Assembly (NCBI GenBank): GCA_020636315.1
Contig: JACJYA010000004.1
Location: 62,001 to 126,000, forward strand
Length of the DNA: 64,000 bases
Direction: 5' to 3'
Source of the DNA: Lewinellaceae bacterium
Lineage (GTDB): Bacteria > Bacteroidota > Bacteroidia > Chitinophagales > Saprospiraceae
Shown: positions 52,010 to 61,560 of the stretch, in pieces
How the letters are laid out: each line of letters starts with the position of its first letter
Numbering within the stretch: position 1 is the stretch's first letter
Translations under genes and position numbers: made by a program
Notes under the pieces: model-generated
The model's input: only the letters and a program-made list of their open reading frames with translations
Databases searched by the model: none
What the model was told of the DNA's origin: nothing

Positions 52010-55000
52010 ATGCCCCGACAACTGTTTTTTATCCCCGCCCTGACGGCTTGCCTAATCGTGGCCTGCCTGTTCCCCGGCGCCCATTACGCTCAGGAAAAGC
52101 GGTACGTGAACGGCCTGTATTTCGAGCGGTTTTCCCAGAGCGAGGGGCTGCCTTCGCAGGGACTGGACTGTATGGCCAGCAGCCGGCCCGGTTACCTGTG
52201 GCTGGGGAGCAGCTTTGGAATTGTCCGATACGATGGCTATTCCTTCCGGCCTTACCTGTATTCCGGATCATCCCTGCCTTTCAACTACGGTGTCATCAGC
52301 CTGCTGTCGGAAGATGAAAATGGCAACCTCTGGTTTACCATAAATGGCAGGGAAGAGATCTTCCTTTTTAACCCTGCGACGGAAACTTATCGGCATTTTA
52401 CCATCCGGCAGGATAAAGGCCAGCCTTTCCCCGGCAGGCCTACGGCGCTCGTTGCTGCCGCCGGGAACGAACTTTGGATCGGAGACGCCCAAACGGGCCT
52501 TTATCATGCCAGGCTGTTAAACAAAGGGGGGCAGAATAAGCCAGAGCTGAAGGTGCGCCACTTCCCCTCTACCGCCGGCACAGAAGGCGGGCCCCTTTCC
52601 AATACCATTCAGGCATTGCTGCTCCACCCCGGCGGAGATCTGTGGATAGCCACAGATAAAGGGATCTCCAGAGTAAAGGCCGGGCAACATCCCTCAGACA
52701 GCCTGAGGTTCATCCATTTCCAACCCGGGGAAGAAGAGCCTGCCAACCTCGAATCGGCTGCTGCCCTGGCGCTCAGCCCTTCCGGAGGCATCTGGGCCGC
52801 CGGGAGAAAAACCGGGCCGCCGGGAAGCATTGTCAACGCCATTTCCTATTTCGACTATTCCCCCGGGAAATTCCTGCCATTGCCCGTTCCCCTTTCCGGC
52901 AAAGCGCCGGTTTCCAGCATGCTGGAATCCTCAGACGGGCGCCTGTACATCGGCACACGGGGCGAAGGCCTGTACATCCTTCCCCATGCCCGGAACGCGC
53001 TGAAAGGGGAACCGGCTACAGCCCGCAACTACAAGTTCGAGCCGCCGGCTGCCTGGGAAGACGCCACTATAACAGATATCCTGCAGGACCCTTTTGAAAA
53101 CATCTGGATCGCTACCGCGCTGACCGGCCTGTACAAACTCAACCCCTATTTTAACCAGTTTTCCCATTATCGCATTCCGCCATCGCCCGGAGATGATGAT
53201 GTGTATATCACCCTGGCTACCGAGGGCCCCGAAGGAGATATATGGCTGGGAAGCAATTCTACCGGCGTTTACCGTTATAACCGCCGAAAGAATTCCTTCA
53301 CCCAGTACTTGCCCGAAGAAGGCAACCCCTTCAGCCTGGCTTCCCGCACCGCCCTCTATTTATTTATTGACAGAGACAGCAATTTATGGATAGGAACTTC
53401 CGGCGGGCCAAACCGCTTTGACCCCGAAACCGGACGCTTCATCCGGTATCCGGAGCCCAAAGGCTATATCATTCATATATACGAGGACGAAGAGGGGTAT
53501 TTCTGGGTGGGAACCATCGGCGGCGGCCTTACCATCCTGGATACAAGCCGGGCGGTGGTAGCCCGGTACCGGCGGCGGAATGGCCATCCCGGCAGCCTGA
53601 ACAGCAATGAAGTCTGGCAAACCTACGAAGACAGCCGGGGTGAGATCTATCTTATGACAAGCAACGGCCTGCACCGGGTAATCCGCAACGGCCCGCTACG
53701 CCGCGACAGCCTGCTGTTCGAACGGATCGACGGCCCCTCTCCTCTGGCCGCCTGGATGCACGAAAGCCCAAAAGGCCACTACTGGCTGAGCTACCTCGGC
53801 TATATTTTCTGCCATTGGGACCCCGATGACTACACCTGTCGGGAATACCCCCTTCCGTCGGATATGGCCAATGTCATCCTGGAGGACGGCCGGGGGCGCC
53901 TGTGGCTTTCGGCCGGAGAGGGCATTTATCGTTTCGACCCCGAAACACAAACGATGGACAGCTACGACGGCAGCTATGGCATTCCCTTCGCCGGCCTGGG
54001 CCGGTTTGGCCGGCGGAATGGCAGCGGGGAGATCACACTGAGCGCCGGGCCAATAGGGTTCACGATCTTTCATCCGGACAGCATACGGGCCAATCCCACT
54101 GCACCGATCGTAAAGATCATCAGCATCTTTACCACAGGCCGTTCCGGGAAGGACAGCCTGGCCGCTCCACCTTCACAATCGTTAGAAGAAATGAGGGTGC
54201 CCTACCGTCGGAACAGCCTCACCATTGAGTACCAGGGGCTGCATTTCAGCTACCCCGAAAAGATCCGTTATACCTACCGGATGCAGGGGCTGGAAGAAGG
54301 GTGGGTCGAGGCCGGACAGAGCCGGGTGGCCCGGTATTCCAAACTACCGCCGGGCCGCTATATTTTTCAGGTGAAGGCAGCCAGCCCCGATGGCATCTGG
54401 AGTAAAATCCTGTCCAGTGCAACCATCCGCATCGCTCCGCCCTGGTGGCGTACCTGGTGGGCCTACGGCGCCTACGGAACCCTTTTTCTGGCGGCCCTTT
54501 ATTTCGCCAATCATTACCAGCAACGCCAATGGGAACTCCAGGCACAGCTACAGTTGGAAAAACAAAGGGCAGCCCAGCTACAGGAGGTGGATGAGCTGAA
54601 AAACCACTTCATCACCAATATCACGCATGAATTCCGCACGCCGCTTACCATAATACTGGGAATGGCCGGCCAGATCGGAGCCCAACCTCAGGCCTTACTG
54701 AAGGAAGGCGTGAAAATGATCACCCGAAATGCCAGGACACTACTCCGCCTTGTCAACCAGATGCTGGACCTGGCCCGCGTGGAAGCCGGCAAGCTGGAAC
54801 TTAATATGCGGCAGGCCGACATCATCCCTTTCCTGCACTACCTGCTGGAATCCTTTCATTCCCTCGCCGGGTACAAGAACATCACCCTCCACTTCCAAAG
54901 CAGCCAGCCTTCACTCACAATGGACTACGACCCGGAGCGCCTTTCTCACATTTTGAGCAACCTGCTTTCCAACGCTATCAAATTTACGCCGGAAGGCGGG

Positions 55001-56200
55001 AAGGTACAGATTCAGGTTAAATCCCGCAATGTTGCTCCCGGCTATTCACAAGAAGAAACGGCGCCCGCAAACAGTTTCCTCCTCATCACCGTTCGCGATA
55101 ACGGGATCGGCATTCCGGAAGAAAAACTACCTTACCTCTTCAACCGCTTTTACCAGGCCCATCCTGGCCCGGGAACTACCTCCTCTCCTCAGGGAGGAAC
55201 CGGCATCGGGCTGGCCCTGGCCCGGGAACTCGCCCAGTTGATGGGAGGCGGAATAACGGTGGAGAGTGAACCAGGGAAAGGGTCCGCCTTTACTGTTGAA
55301 TTGCCCATAACGCGGGAAGCAGCAGTGGAGGCAGGTAGCATTATAGAAAGCTCTATTACCGAGCCTGCAGAAGAAATAAAGAGCGGGCTCTCATTGGAAG
55401 CGGAAACAGGAAAAACGGCCGAAACGATACCCACTAAAGGCCAAAGCCCTCTGCTGCTCATCGTAGAAGACAACCCGGATGTCACCCGTTATCTGCAAAC
55501 CTTGCTAAAAGGCCAGTACAGGATCATGACGGCCATCGACGGGGAAGATGGTACTACCCGGGCCATTGAGCACATTCCGGACATCATCATCAGCGACATC
55601 ATGATGCCAAAGCGGGATGGAATGGAACTATGCTCCCTTCTGAAAGAAGACCGGCGCACCAGCCACATCCCCATCATCCTGCTGACGGCCAGGGCCGACT
55701 TACGGTCCCGCCTCCAGGGCCTGGACAGAGGCGCCGATGCCTATCTGGCAAAACCTTTCAACCCCCGGGAACTGGAAATTCAGATGCGCAAAGCGCTACG
55801 GCTCCGACAAACCCTCCGGGAGAAATACGCTCACCTGACGTTTCCTGCCTCTGGCCACGGAACAGAATCCGACGCCGAAGAAGAATTCCTCAGGCAGGTG
55901 CTTCAAACCATTCGCCAAAACCTGAGCGCCCCTGCTTTTGGCGTCCCCGAACTGTGCCAGGCCCTGGGCATCAGCCGCACCCAATGCTACCGGAAACTCG
56001 ACGCCCTCACTGGCCGCTCCGCCGGGGAACTCATCCGGTATTATCGCATTGAAAAGGCCAAACAACTGCTGGCCAGCACCAACCTGAACATCGCCCAGGC
56101 CGCTTTCGAATGCGGGTTTAAAGACCATGCCTACTTCACCCGGGCTTTCAAGCGAGAGGCCGGCCTCTCTCCCAGCTCCTTCCGAAAGAAGAATAGTTAA
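52010..56200 (+). CDS. Hybrid two-component system regulator (sensor kinase, receiver and AraC in one chain)
   Basis: 1396 residues. Signal peptide about 1-27; two propellers of Reg_prop repeats (about 40-730, e.g. GYLWLGSSFGIVRYDGYSFR, SNLWIGTSGGPNRFDP); Y_Y_Y domain (about 740-805); membrane helix (about 811-833, WAYGAYGTLFLAALYFA). Then HisKA with H873 in THEFRTPLT, HATPase (about 980-1100, SNLLSNAIKFTPEGG, GGTGIGLALARELAQL), receiver domain (about 1148-1265) with phosphoacceptor D1196 in SDIMMPKRDG, and AraC HTH (about 1290-1396, AQAAFECGFKDHAYFTRAFK). HTCS regulators sense glycans or sugars in the periplasm and switch nearby loci on. No SusCD pair is next to it; the exported sugar-type enzymes upstream or the gene downstream are candidate targets. 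Confidence 0.93.
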   Translation: MPRQLFFIPALTACLIVACLFPGAHYAQEKRYVNGLYFERFSQSEGLPSQGLDCMASSRPGYLWLGSSFGIVRYDGYSFRPYLYSGSSLPFNYGVISLLSEDENGNLWFTINGREEIFLFNPATETYRHFTIRQDKGQPFPGRPTALVAAAGNELWIGDAQTGLYHARLLNKGGQNKPELKVRHFPSTAGTEGGPLSNTIQALLLHPGGDLWIATDKGISRVKAGQHPSDSLRFIHFQPGEEEPANLESAAALALSPSGGIWAAGRKTGPPGSIVNAISYFDYSPGKFLPLPVPLSGKAPVSSMLESSDGRLYIGTRGEGLYILPHARNALKGEPATARNYKFEPPAAWEDATITDILQDPFENIWIATALTGLYKLNPYFNQFSHYRIPPSPGDDDVYITLATEGPEGDIWLGSNSTGVYRYNRRKNSFTQYLPEEGNPFSLASRTALYLFIDRDSNLWIGTSGGPNRFDPETGRFIRYPEPKGYIIHIYEDEEGYFWVGTIGGGLTILDTSRAVVARYRRRNGHPGSLNSNEVWQTYEDSRGEIYLMTSNGLHRVIRNGPLRRDSLLFERIDGPSPLAAWMHESPKGHYWLSYLGYIFCHWDPDDYTCREYPLPSDMANVILEDGRGRLWLSAGEGIYRFDPETQTMDSYDGSYGIPFAGLGRFGRRNGSGEITLSAGPIGFTIFHPDSIRANPTAPIVKIISIFTTGRSGKDSLAAPPSQSLEEMRVPYRRNSLTIEYQGLHFSYPEKIRYTYRMQGLEEGWVEAGQSRVARYSKLPPGRYIFQVKAASPDGIWSKILSSATIRIAPPWWRTWWAYGAYGTLFLAALYFANHYQQRQWELQAQLQLEKQRAAQLQEVDELKNHFITNITHEFRTPLTIILGMAGQIGAQPQALLKEGVKMITRNARTLLRLVNQMLDLARVEAGKLELNMRQADIIPFLHYLLESFHSLAGYKNITLHFQSSQPSLTMDYDPERLSHILSNLLSNAIKFTPEGGKVQIQVKSRNVAPGYSQEETAPANSFLLITVRDNGIGIPEEKLPYLFNRFYQAHPGPGTTSSPQGGTGIGLALARELAQLMGGGITVESEPGKGSAFTVELPITREAAVEAGSIIESSITEPAEEIKSGLSLEAETGKTAETIPTKGQSPLLLIVEDNPDVTRYLQTLLKGQYRIMTAIDGEDGTTRAIEHIPDIIISDIMMPKRDGMELCSLLKEDRRTSHIPIILLTARADLRSRLQGLDRGADAYLAKPFNPRELEIQMRKALRLRQTLREKYAHLTFPASGHGTESDAEEEFLRQVLQTIRQNLSAPAFGVPELCQALGISRTQCYRKLDALTGRSAGELIRYYRIEKAKQLLASTNLNIAQAAFECGFKDHAYFTRAFKREAGLSPSSFRKKNS

Positions 56201-56363
56201 CCATCGGGCCAAAAGTCCAAAGAACCGGGACAAAAGTACCAGCGCCCTCGCCCCGGAAATGCCATCTTATTGCCGGACACTAAGATAAAGAGCCTACCTC
56301 ACTCCTCGTTTCAGATAACTGGCTCGCGGACTTTAAAAGGAATTAACAATAAACATTACCGAC

Positions 56364-58118
56364 ATGAAAAAGAAAAACTTACTCTGCGCCATCCTGATGG
56401 CCGTCCCCTTCACTTTCCTTCAGGCGCAATTCGTTGACTTCGAACCCTGGCAAACCTTTGACGGAAATTACGGCGCCGGCATCCAGGTGGAAGATTACGA
56501 TGGAGATGGCTGGGAGGATATCCTGATCCTCAACGGCTCTACATCCGGCTTTCTGTCGAATACCCTCTACCGGAATACGGGTTCCGGCTTTGAGGATGTA
56601 AGCACAACCATCCTGCCGGCGCACAGCGGCCGGTACAACGCCGGCGCCTTTGCCGACTTCAACGGAGACGGCCATAAAGACCTCTACCTGGCGGCCTGGA
56701 ACCTCAACACTTTAATGAATACCGAGAACCTGCTGCTGGCCGGCGACGGCGATGGTGGGTTTACGGAGGTGGATGCCGGCCCGCCGTCCAATGAACAGCA
56801 CAGCACCGCCGGCTGCAGCTGGGCAGACATCAACGGCGACGGCTGGGTGGACATCTTCCTGGCCAACCTCAGCACCTCCTTCGGTTCGGCGCCTAACGCG
56901 CTGTACACCAACCAGGGCAATGGTACTTTTCAGGCCAATCCAGGAAATATCCTCGTAACAGATATTTCGCTTTTCACCTTCTCCGGTAATTGGGCCGATG
57001 TTGATGGAGACAGAGACCCCGACCTCTACGCCGCCAATGCCTTCGCTACCGACCAGCTTTATTACAATGACGGAGCAGGCAACTTCACCCCCAATACCGA
57101 TGAAGTGCTGTTCAACCAGAATATGGATATCACCTACCGCGCCGCATGGGCCGATTATGATAACGACGGCGACCTCGATTTTTTCGCTCCTTCCGACCAC
57201 CAAAACCATCTCTATGAAAATGACGGCCAGGGCCATTTCAGCCAGAAGGCAGGTAGCTGGGAAGAGGAGGATGACGATACCGCCGCCGCCGCCTGGGCAG
57301 ATTTCGACAACGACGGCGACCTCGACCTGCTTCTCACTTCTTTCTACAATAACCATAACACCTTATTCCGCAATGACGGCGGAACGCTGAACCGGGAAGA
57401 AAGCGCCATGATCCCCATTTTGGACGGTTTCTCCGGCATAGCAGACTTCAACAACGATGGTTTTCAGGACGTAGCCGTTGCCAATGGTGGCTTCCCGGAT
57501 ACGGAACCGCACACTGCCGTTTTCCTCAACCAGGGCAATAACAACCACTGGGTGCAGTTCACCCTGAAGGGCAATGCCCCCAACACCATGGCCATCGGCG
57601 CCGTCGTCCGGGTGAAGGCCACCATCAACGGGCAGGAAACCTGGCAGATGCGGCAGGTGGCCTCCAGCTCCCACGAATCGGGGAGCAGCCGCCTGCACTT
57701 TGGCCTGGGGGATGCCGCAGATATTGACGAGATCATTATAGAATGGCCGGATGGTGTCGTTGAAGCCTGCGAAGGGTTCATGGTTGATGAGATCCACAAT
57801 ATTGAGCAAGAGAATAATCAAATGTGCCGAATCGTTGGCCTTGATGACAAAAACCGGTTGCCGGGTAAGCTCACCCTTACGCCCAATCCCGCCCGGGAAA
57901 GCACACTCCTGCAACTGGAAACAGAAGAGCCGCTCACCCGGTGCACCATCAGCCTGCTGCACCTCACCGGGCAGGCAGCCTGGTCCGAAAAGCAATTGCT
58001 CACCGGCGCCACTCTGAATCGGGAGATCAACCTCCAGAGCCTGCCGGCAGGCCTCTATTATGTACAGATAGAAGCCGAAGGCAGGCGCATTATCAGAAAC
58101 CTTGTGATAACCCCATAG
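56364..58118 (+). CDS. Secreted FG-GAP/VCBS propeller with ASPIC/UnbV domain and T9SS sorting domain
   Basis: 584 residues. Signal about 1-21 (cut near LQAQF). A propeller of calcium-loop repeats follows: DFNGDGHKDLYLA, DINGDGWVDIFLAN, DVDGDRDPDLYAAN, DYDNDGDLDFFAP, DFDNDGDLDLLLTS and DFNNDGFQDVAVAN, each an FG-GAP/VCBS-type D-x-D-G-D motif. The ASPIC/UnbV domain (about 395-470) has NHWVQFTLKGN, IGAVVRVKATINGQ, SSHESGSSRLHFGLGD and EIIIEWPDGVVE. A T9SS sorting domain (about 500-584, LTPNPARESTLLQ) ends it. Such CRTAC-like proteins are surface-exposed and of uncertain binding target. The gene is isolated by a terminator. Confidence 0.9.
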   Translation: MKKKNLLCAILMAVPFTFLQAQFVDFEPWQTFDGNYGAGIQVEDYDGDGWEDILILNGSTSGFLSNTLYRNTGSGFEDVSTTILPAHSGRYNAGAFADFNGDGHKDLYLAAWNLNTLMNTENLLLAGDGDGGFTEVDAGPPSNEQHSTAGCSWADINGDGWVDIFLANLSTSFGSAPNALYTNQGNGTFQANPGNILVTDISLFTFSGNWADVDGDRDPDLYAANAFATDQLYYNDGAGNFTPNTDEVLFNQNMDITYRAAWADYDNDGDLDFFAPSDHQNHLYENDGQGHFSQKAGSWEEEDDDTAAAAWADFDNDGDLDLLLTSFYNNHNTLFRNDGGTLNREESAMIPILDGFSGIADFNNDGFQDVAVANGGFPDTEPHTAVFLNQGNNNHWVQFTLKGNAPNTMAIGAVVRVKATINGQETWQMRQVASSSHESGSSRLHFGLGDAADIDEIIIEWPDGVVEACEGFMVDEIHNIEQENNQMCRIVGLDDKNRLPGKLTLTPNPARESTLLQLETEEPLTRCTISLLHLTGQAAWSEKQLLTGATLNREINLQSLPAGLYYVQIEAEGRRIIRNLVITP

Positions 58119-58170
58119 AACTGAAGGCCTACAGCATTGCTGTGGCCGCTACAGAGTGAGTTATAAGTCA

Positions 58171-58205
58171 GAGGGTGGTTCCGGAAGAGCCGCCCTCTTT
58201 TCCTC
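58171..58205 (+). terminator. Terminator after ASPIC/FG-GAP gene
   Basis: GAGGGTGGTTC and GAGCCGCCCTC pair with two G-T wobbles around CGGAA, followed by TTTTCCTCTTT. It may also serve the convergent gene. Confidence 0.75.
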
Positions 58206-58216
58206 TTTGACAACGG

Positions 58217-59215
58217 TCAAATTGGCGCGATGTTATCTTGGACAAAAACCTGCACCATTACTTTGGAAGCATGTATCCCATCACTCACCCAAAGTTCAAC
58301 GGATACAATGCCCACATCATCAAAGCCGAAGATGATGAATTCAGCAGGATCATTATCGTCATTTGATTTTTTCGCCGAGAAGCTTAAACTGCCTGTGCCG
58401 CAGGCATCGATGCTGCCTGCATTGATCTGAGAGGCAGCAAGGGCCGCCTCTCCCTGCATATTGAGCTCAACGGCCAAGCCGGAGTAGGCAATGGCGATGG
58501 GCGCGCATTCATTGCTCGTACCGCCTTCGCAGACTCCGAAATTATCCTGGAGATAAAGAGCGGTTTGAGCAAAGTCCTGAGTGCCCAGAGAATTGGTAAC
58601 CCATATCTCTACTACCTTATACTCTTCATCCGCACAGCTAAGCTCAAGAGCCCAATCGGCCGGATCCTCCGAGAAGGATAAAACGCAGCAACCAACATCA
58701 TTCACCAGGAAGAGTTCCGGCGTAAGGGTTACGTTTCCTGAAGGAGGGAGGTTTACACTCAGCCCGTTGTACGCAAACGGAACATGGAATTCCGTACAAC
58801 CGTATTCAGCCCAGTCGATGAGGCCCTGGACACCTGCCAGCAACCCCTCGAATAACTCCTGAGGGATAACCCCGCCATTGTGCAATCCTTCCAGGTGATT
58901 GATCAGTGCGTTAAGCATGTTCAAGGCCACTTGCTTTTTACCGTCCAGATACTTTTTCTCAATGTTGTCCAACCTGCCCAGAATGCCGTAGCCATTCACT
59001 CCTTCCAGGGTTCCGTTGTCAATTAAAGCCTGAATTTCAGCCCTGAAGGCATTGAGCAAATTGCTGAACGCATCATCATCAAGCGACCTTGGCAGAACCT
59101 GTTCCTCCTGCCCGGTAACGGATGGCAGAGCCATCGAATCGAATTCGTCTTTCTGACAATTAGTGGCGATCATCAGAAATACTGTGGCCATTAACCACTT
59201 TACCAAATGTCTCAT
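58217..59215 (-). CDS. FIMAH-domain lipoprotein with repeated Ig-like segments
   Basis: 332 residues. Lipobox IATNC (Cys 20). Residues about 48-115 form a helical FIMAH-type domain (LLNAFRAEIQALIDNGTLEG, then LDNIEKKYLDGKKQVALNML and LINHLEGLHN). Two Cys-containing beta modules follow (about 140-230 and 235-330), each ending in a YxKVVEIWVTNSLG or VSVELWVSDGIHA strand, suggesting an internal repeat. No catalytic site. Likely exposed on the outer membrane. It runs convergent to the ASPIC gene and is followed upstream by an AraC regulator on the same strand with a 204-base AT-rich gap. Confidence 0.68.
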   Translation of the reverse strand: MRHLVKWLMATVFLMIATNCQKDEFDSMALPSVTGQEEQVLPRSLDDDAFSNLLNAFRAEIQALIDNGTLEGVNGYGILGRLDNIEKKYLDGKKQVALNMLNALINHLEGLHNGGVIPQELFEGLLAGVQGLIDWAEYGCTEFHVPFAYNGLSVNLPPSGNVTLTPELFLVNDVGCCVLSFSEDPADWALELSCADEEYKVVEIWVTNSLGTQDFAQTALYLQDNFGVCEGGTSNECAPIAIAYSGLAVELNMQGEAALAASQINAGSIDACGTGSLSFSAKKSNDDNDPAEFIIFGFDDVGIVSVELWVSDGIHASKVMVQVFVQDNIAPI

Positions 59216-59419
59216 TTTCGGTCTTTTTTGGTTAAGAAAAATTGAGGCTATTCAGCAAAGGGAAGTCGTTCGGGAAGCCGGATAAAAGGAGGGGGTAAAA
59301 TAAGAAAGAGCAAATTGCTCAGTGATAATCCAACTTAAATTATTGCCCTTAGCAATACAATGACATAAGTCACAAGTACAGGATTAGATCACATTCAAAA
59401 GAAAAACCATCGCCAAACT

Positions 59420-60613
59420 TCAAGCACTGCTCCTCCCTTCCACGGAAGCCTTTTCCAGCATTTTCTTCCGGTATCGGGACGGCGACATCCCGGTCTGCGC
59501 CTTAAAGGCCTTGTTGAAGGAGGTTTTGTTGTTAAAACCTGACTCATAAGCAATAGCGATCACGTATCGGTCCTTTAACCGGGGGTTGGACAGCAGGCGT
59601 TTGGCCTCCTCCACCCGATATTCGTTGATGAAATCGGAGAAGCTTTTTCCCAGCTGTTCATTGACAACCTGAGAGAGGTGGTGAATGGAAATGTCCAGTT
59701 GTTCGGCCAGGCCCGACAGGCGGAGTTCGTTATCGAGATACGGTTTCTCCTGTTCGACGTATTCCACCACGCGCTCCAGCAGAGAGCGGGAGGCGGAGGG
59801 AGTGAGGGAGGAATTCTGATATTTGGGCGCCAGGAAGGCCTGTGGCCAGAGTTCGCCGGCAAATATCTCCGGCTGCCGGTAACCCAGGAACCCCACCACG
59901 TAAATGAAAACCGTCATGGCAAGGGAAATGCCGTAGTCCCATTCAATGTTAAAATAAGGTGTGCGGACGAGCAAATAGTAGGAAATGTTCCCCAGTACGA
60001 ATCCCGAATATAGCCAAAGCAGGGTGCGCGACCAGTTGCGGCGAATGACAACACTGTCGTCCTCCTCGCCGGCGGGACGCCAGAAGCCGTTCCGGCGAAG
60101 GTACCAGAAACTCAGCACCGCATAGGCCGCGAGGTGCAACATAAACAGGTAATCCTGAACGCCGAAAAGAGGAGCGAAAGGCCAGTGGATCTGCCCGGCC
60201 ATTTCCCGGTTGCCGGCCCGGAAGGCCGATTTCACGGCAGGGTCGGTCAGGTAATAAGGCAGGCGGTTAGCCAGCATCAGCAGGGCGGGTAAAAAGTGCA
60301 ACGCATCTCTTCGCCGGAGGCCATCCTCCGGGTTGAGGGCTTTGAAATAGAGGAAAAGCAGCGGGCCGAAAACAAAAATGAGAGGAACGTAGTACGAATC
60401 GGCCCAGGCAAAGTCGATGATGTACCGCGTCCAGTGCAGCACATATTCTGAAAGGGTCAGTGCAAAAGCGAGCAGAAAAGCTGCGAGCAGCCGGTTGGCC
60501 TGCCGGTTGCCCCGGTTGCTGGAGAAGAGAATTGCCGCCAGAAAATATCCATGGGCAGCTGCCAGGAGAAAAAAACTGGTCCAGGTGTCGAGTGAGGGAG
60601 TTGCCGTTTCCAT
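59420..60613 (-). CDS. Membrane-anchored AraC-family regulator
   Basis: 397 residues. About seven hydrophobic helices fill residues 10-245 (e.g. SFFLLAAAHGYFLAAILFSS, NRLLAAFLLAFALTLSEYV, YVPLIFVFGPLLFLYFKA, GISLAMTVFIYVVGFLGYRQ). The C-terminal AraC HTH pair (about 285-390) reads LSGLAEQLDISIHHLSQVVN and VIAIAYESGFNNKTSFNKAF, ending TGMSPSRYRKKM. This seven-helix plus AraC layout is common in Bacteroidota and suggests a membrane-bound transcription factor sensing a lipid-soluble or membrane signal. Target unknown; the FIMAH lipoprotein on the same strand is the nearest candidate. Confidence 0.88.
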   Translation of the reverse strand: METATPSLDTWTSFFLLAAAHGYFLAAILFSSNRGNRQANRLLAAFLLAFALTLSEYVLHWTRYIIDFAWADSYYVPLIFVFGPLLFLYFKALNPEDGLRRRDALHFLPALLMLANRLPYYLTDPAVKSAFRAGNREMAGQIHWPFAPLFGVQDYLFMLHLAAYAVLSFWYLRRNGFWRPAGEEDDSVVIRRNWSRTLLWLYSGFVLGNISYYLLVRTPYFNIEWDYGISLAMTVFIYVVGFLGYRQPEIFAGELWPQAFLAPKYQNSSLTPSASRSLLERVVEYVEQEKPYLDNELRLSGLAEQLDISIHHLSQVVNEQLGKSFSDFINEYRVEEAKRLLSNPRLKDRYVIAIAYESGFNNKTSFNKAFKAQTGMSPSRYRKKMLEKASVEGRSSA

Positions 60614-60871
60614 AGCTTTTCTTTCCTACGAATTTAAGAAAAAATCCGGGCCAGGCATTCAGGAGGAAGGAAGGCCGCCGACAATCTTTGCATTATAGCT
60701 TGTTTGGGAGTGGTGCTTTTGAGGCGAAAATGTGACTAACTAAACAAGCCCGTAGAAAGAAAAAAGCTGCCGGGAGCAGTGGAAAGGCCCGGCAGCAGCA
60801 GAAACTATCAGTCTTGAGGGAGCGCAAAAGAGCGTTTTCGTACAGGATATCAGGTGTTTCCCGGGGACGCC

Positions 60872-61480
60872 TTAAACTCTACCAATACAGATCACTCGAG
60901 CAAAAATCTCTGCTCCCTTACTGCTATCCCCAGTAAGGTACCAGTATCCGTCCTCCGGATCGACATACATCTTTATGCCGCTGGAGTTGTTCTTGAATTT
61001 TCCTTTCAGTTCGGTAAGCACCGGGATACCGTGGCTTTGGTGGACCAGGCGCACCGGCGGGCTCCCGCTCTCCCAGGTGAACTGCCCGGTCGCACACAAC
61101 CGGGCGGACAGTTCGCCATCCATATCGACTCTTGAAGATTCAATCTTCACAATGGGGGTGTTTATGTTCAGCGTTTCACCAGCCCGCAGCAAGACATCGC
61201 TGTTGGAGGATAGGTCCAGGCGGGTGTCTGCCACCCCTTTCACCCGGAGTGCGTGATAGCCATTGCCAAAATCTCCGGCTCCGATCGTTCCAAAGACCTG
61301 GGGAGTATCTCCTTCTCTACTGTGCATAAACCGCAGGCCAGGCGGCGCAGCCTCTTTGGAAGAAAGCTGCAACTTCCCTTCTGCATTAGTCAATCCCAGG
61401 GCTTTGCTGAGCTGGGCAACTTGTTGCTCCAGTGCTTTTACCCTGGCTTTTACGTCGTTCTGGTGCATTACCATTGTCAT
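60872..61480 (-). CDS. Hypothetical protein with tail-fibre-like beta region
   Basis: 202 residues from ATG 61480 (MTMVMHQNDVKARVKALEQQ); the longer frame from 61525 would include a hairpin (61501-61521) and looks untranslated. A short coiled coil (about 8-30) is followed by a beta-rich body in which DTRLDLSSNSDVLLRAGETL, NINTPIVKIESSRVDMDGEL and SARLCATGQFTWESG resemble the repeated-strand shaft or pepper-like blocks of phage tail fibres and contractile-injection-system spikes. The end (GYWYLTGDSSKGAEIFARVI) is unique. No other phage gene is near, so this resemblance is weak. It follows the gene at 61561 by 80 bases. Confidence 0.55.
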   Translation of the reverse strand: MTMVMHQNDVKARVKALEQQVAQLSKALGLTNAEGKLQLSSKEAAPPGLRFMHSREGDTPQVFGTIGAGDFGNGYHALRVKGVADTRLDLSSNSDVLLRAGETLNINTPIVKIESSRVDMDGELSARLCATGQFTWESGSPPVRLVHQSHGIPVLTELKGKFKNNSSGIKMYVDPEDGYWYLTGDSSKGAEIFARVICIGRV

Positions 61481-61500
61481 CGTTTTCGGGTTTGAGTAAC

Positions 61501-61521
61501 CCGGGCTCTTTCTGAGCCCGG
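61501..61521 (-). promoter_or_regulatory. Hairpin between the two small genes
   Basis: CCGGGCTC-TTTCT-GAGCCCGG, eight-pair perfect stem, lies 20 bases before ATG 61480 on the minus strand. No T tract, so it may act on mRNA stability or translation rather than termination. Confidence 0.45.
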
Positions 61522-61560
61522 CCACGCTTAGGGTTATACAGTGTTTGTCTATTCGTTTCG

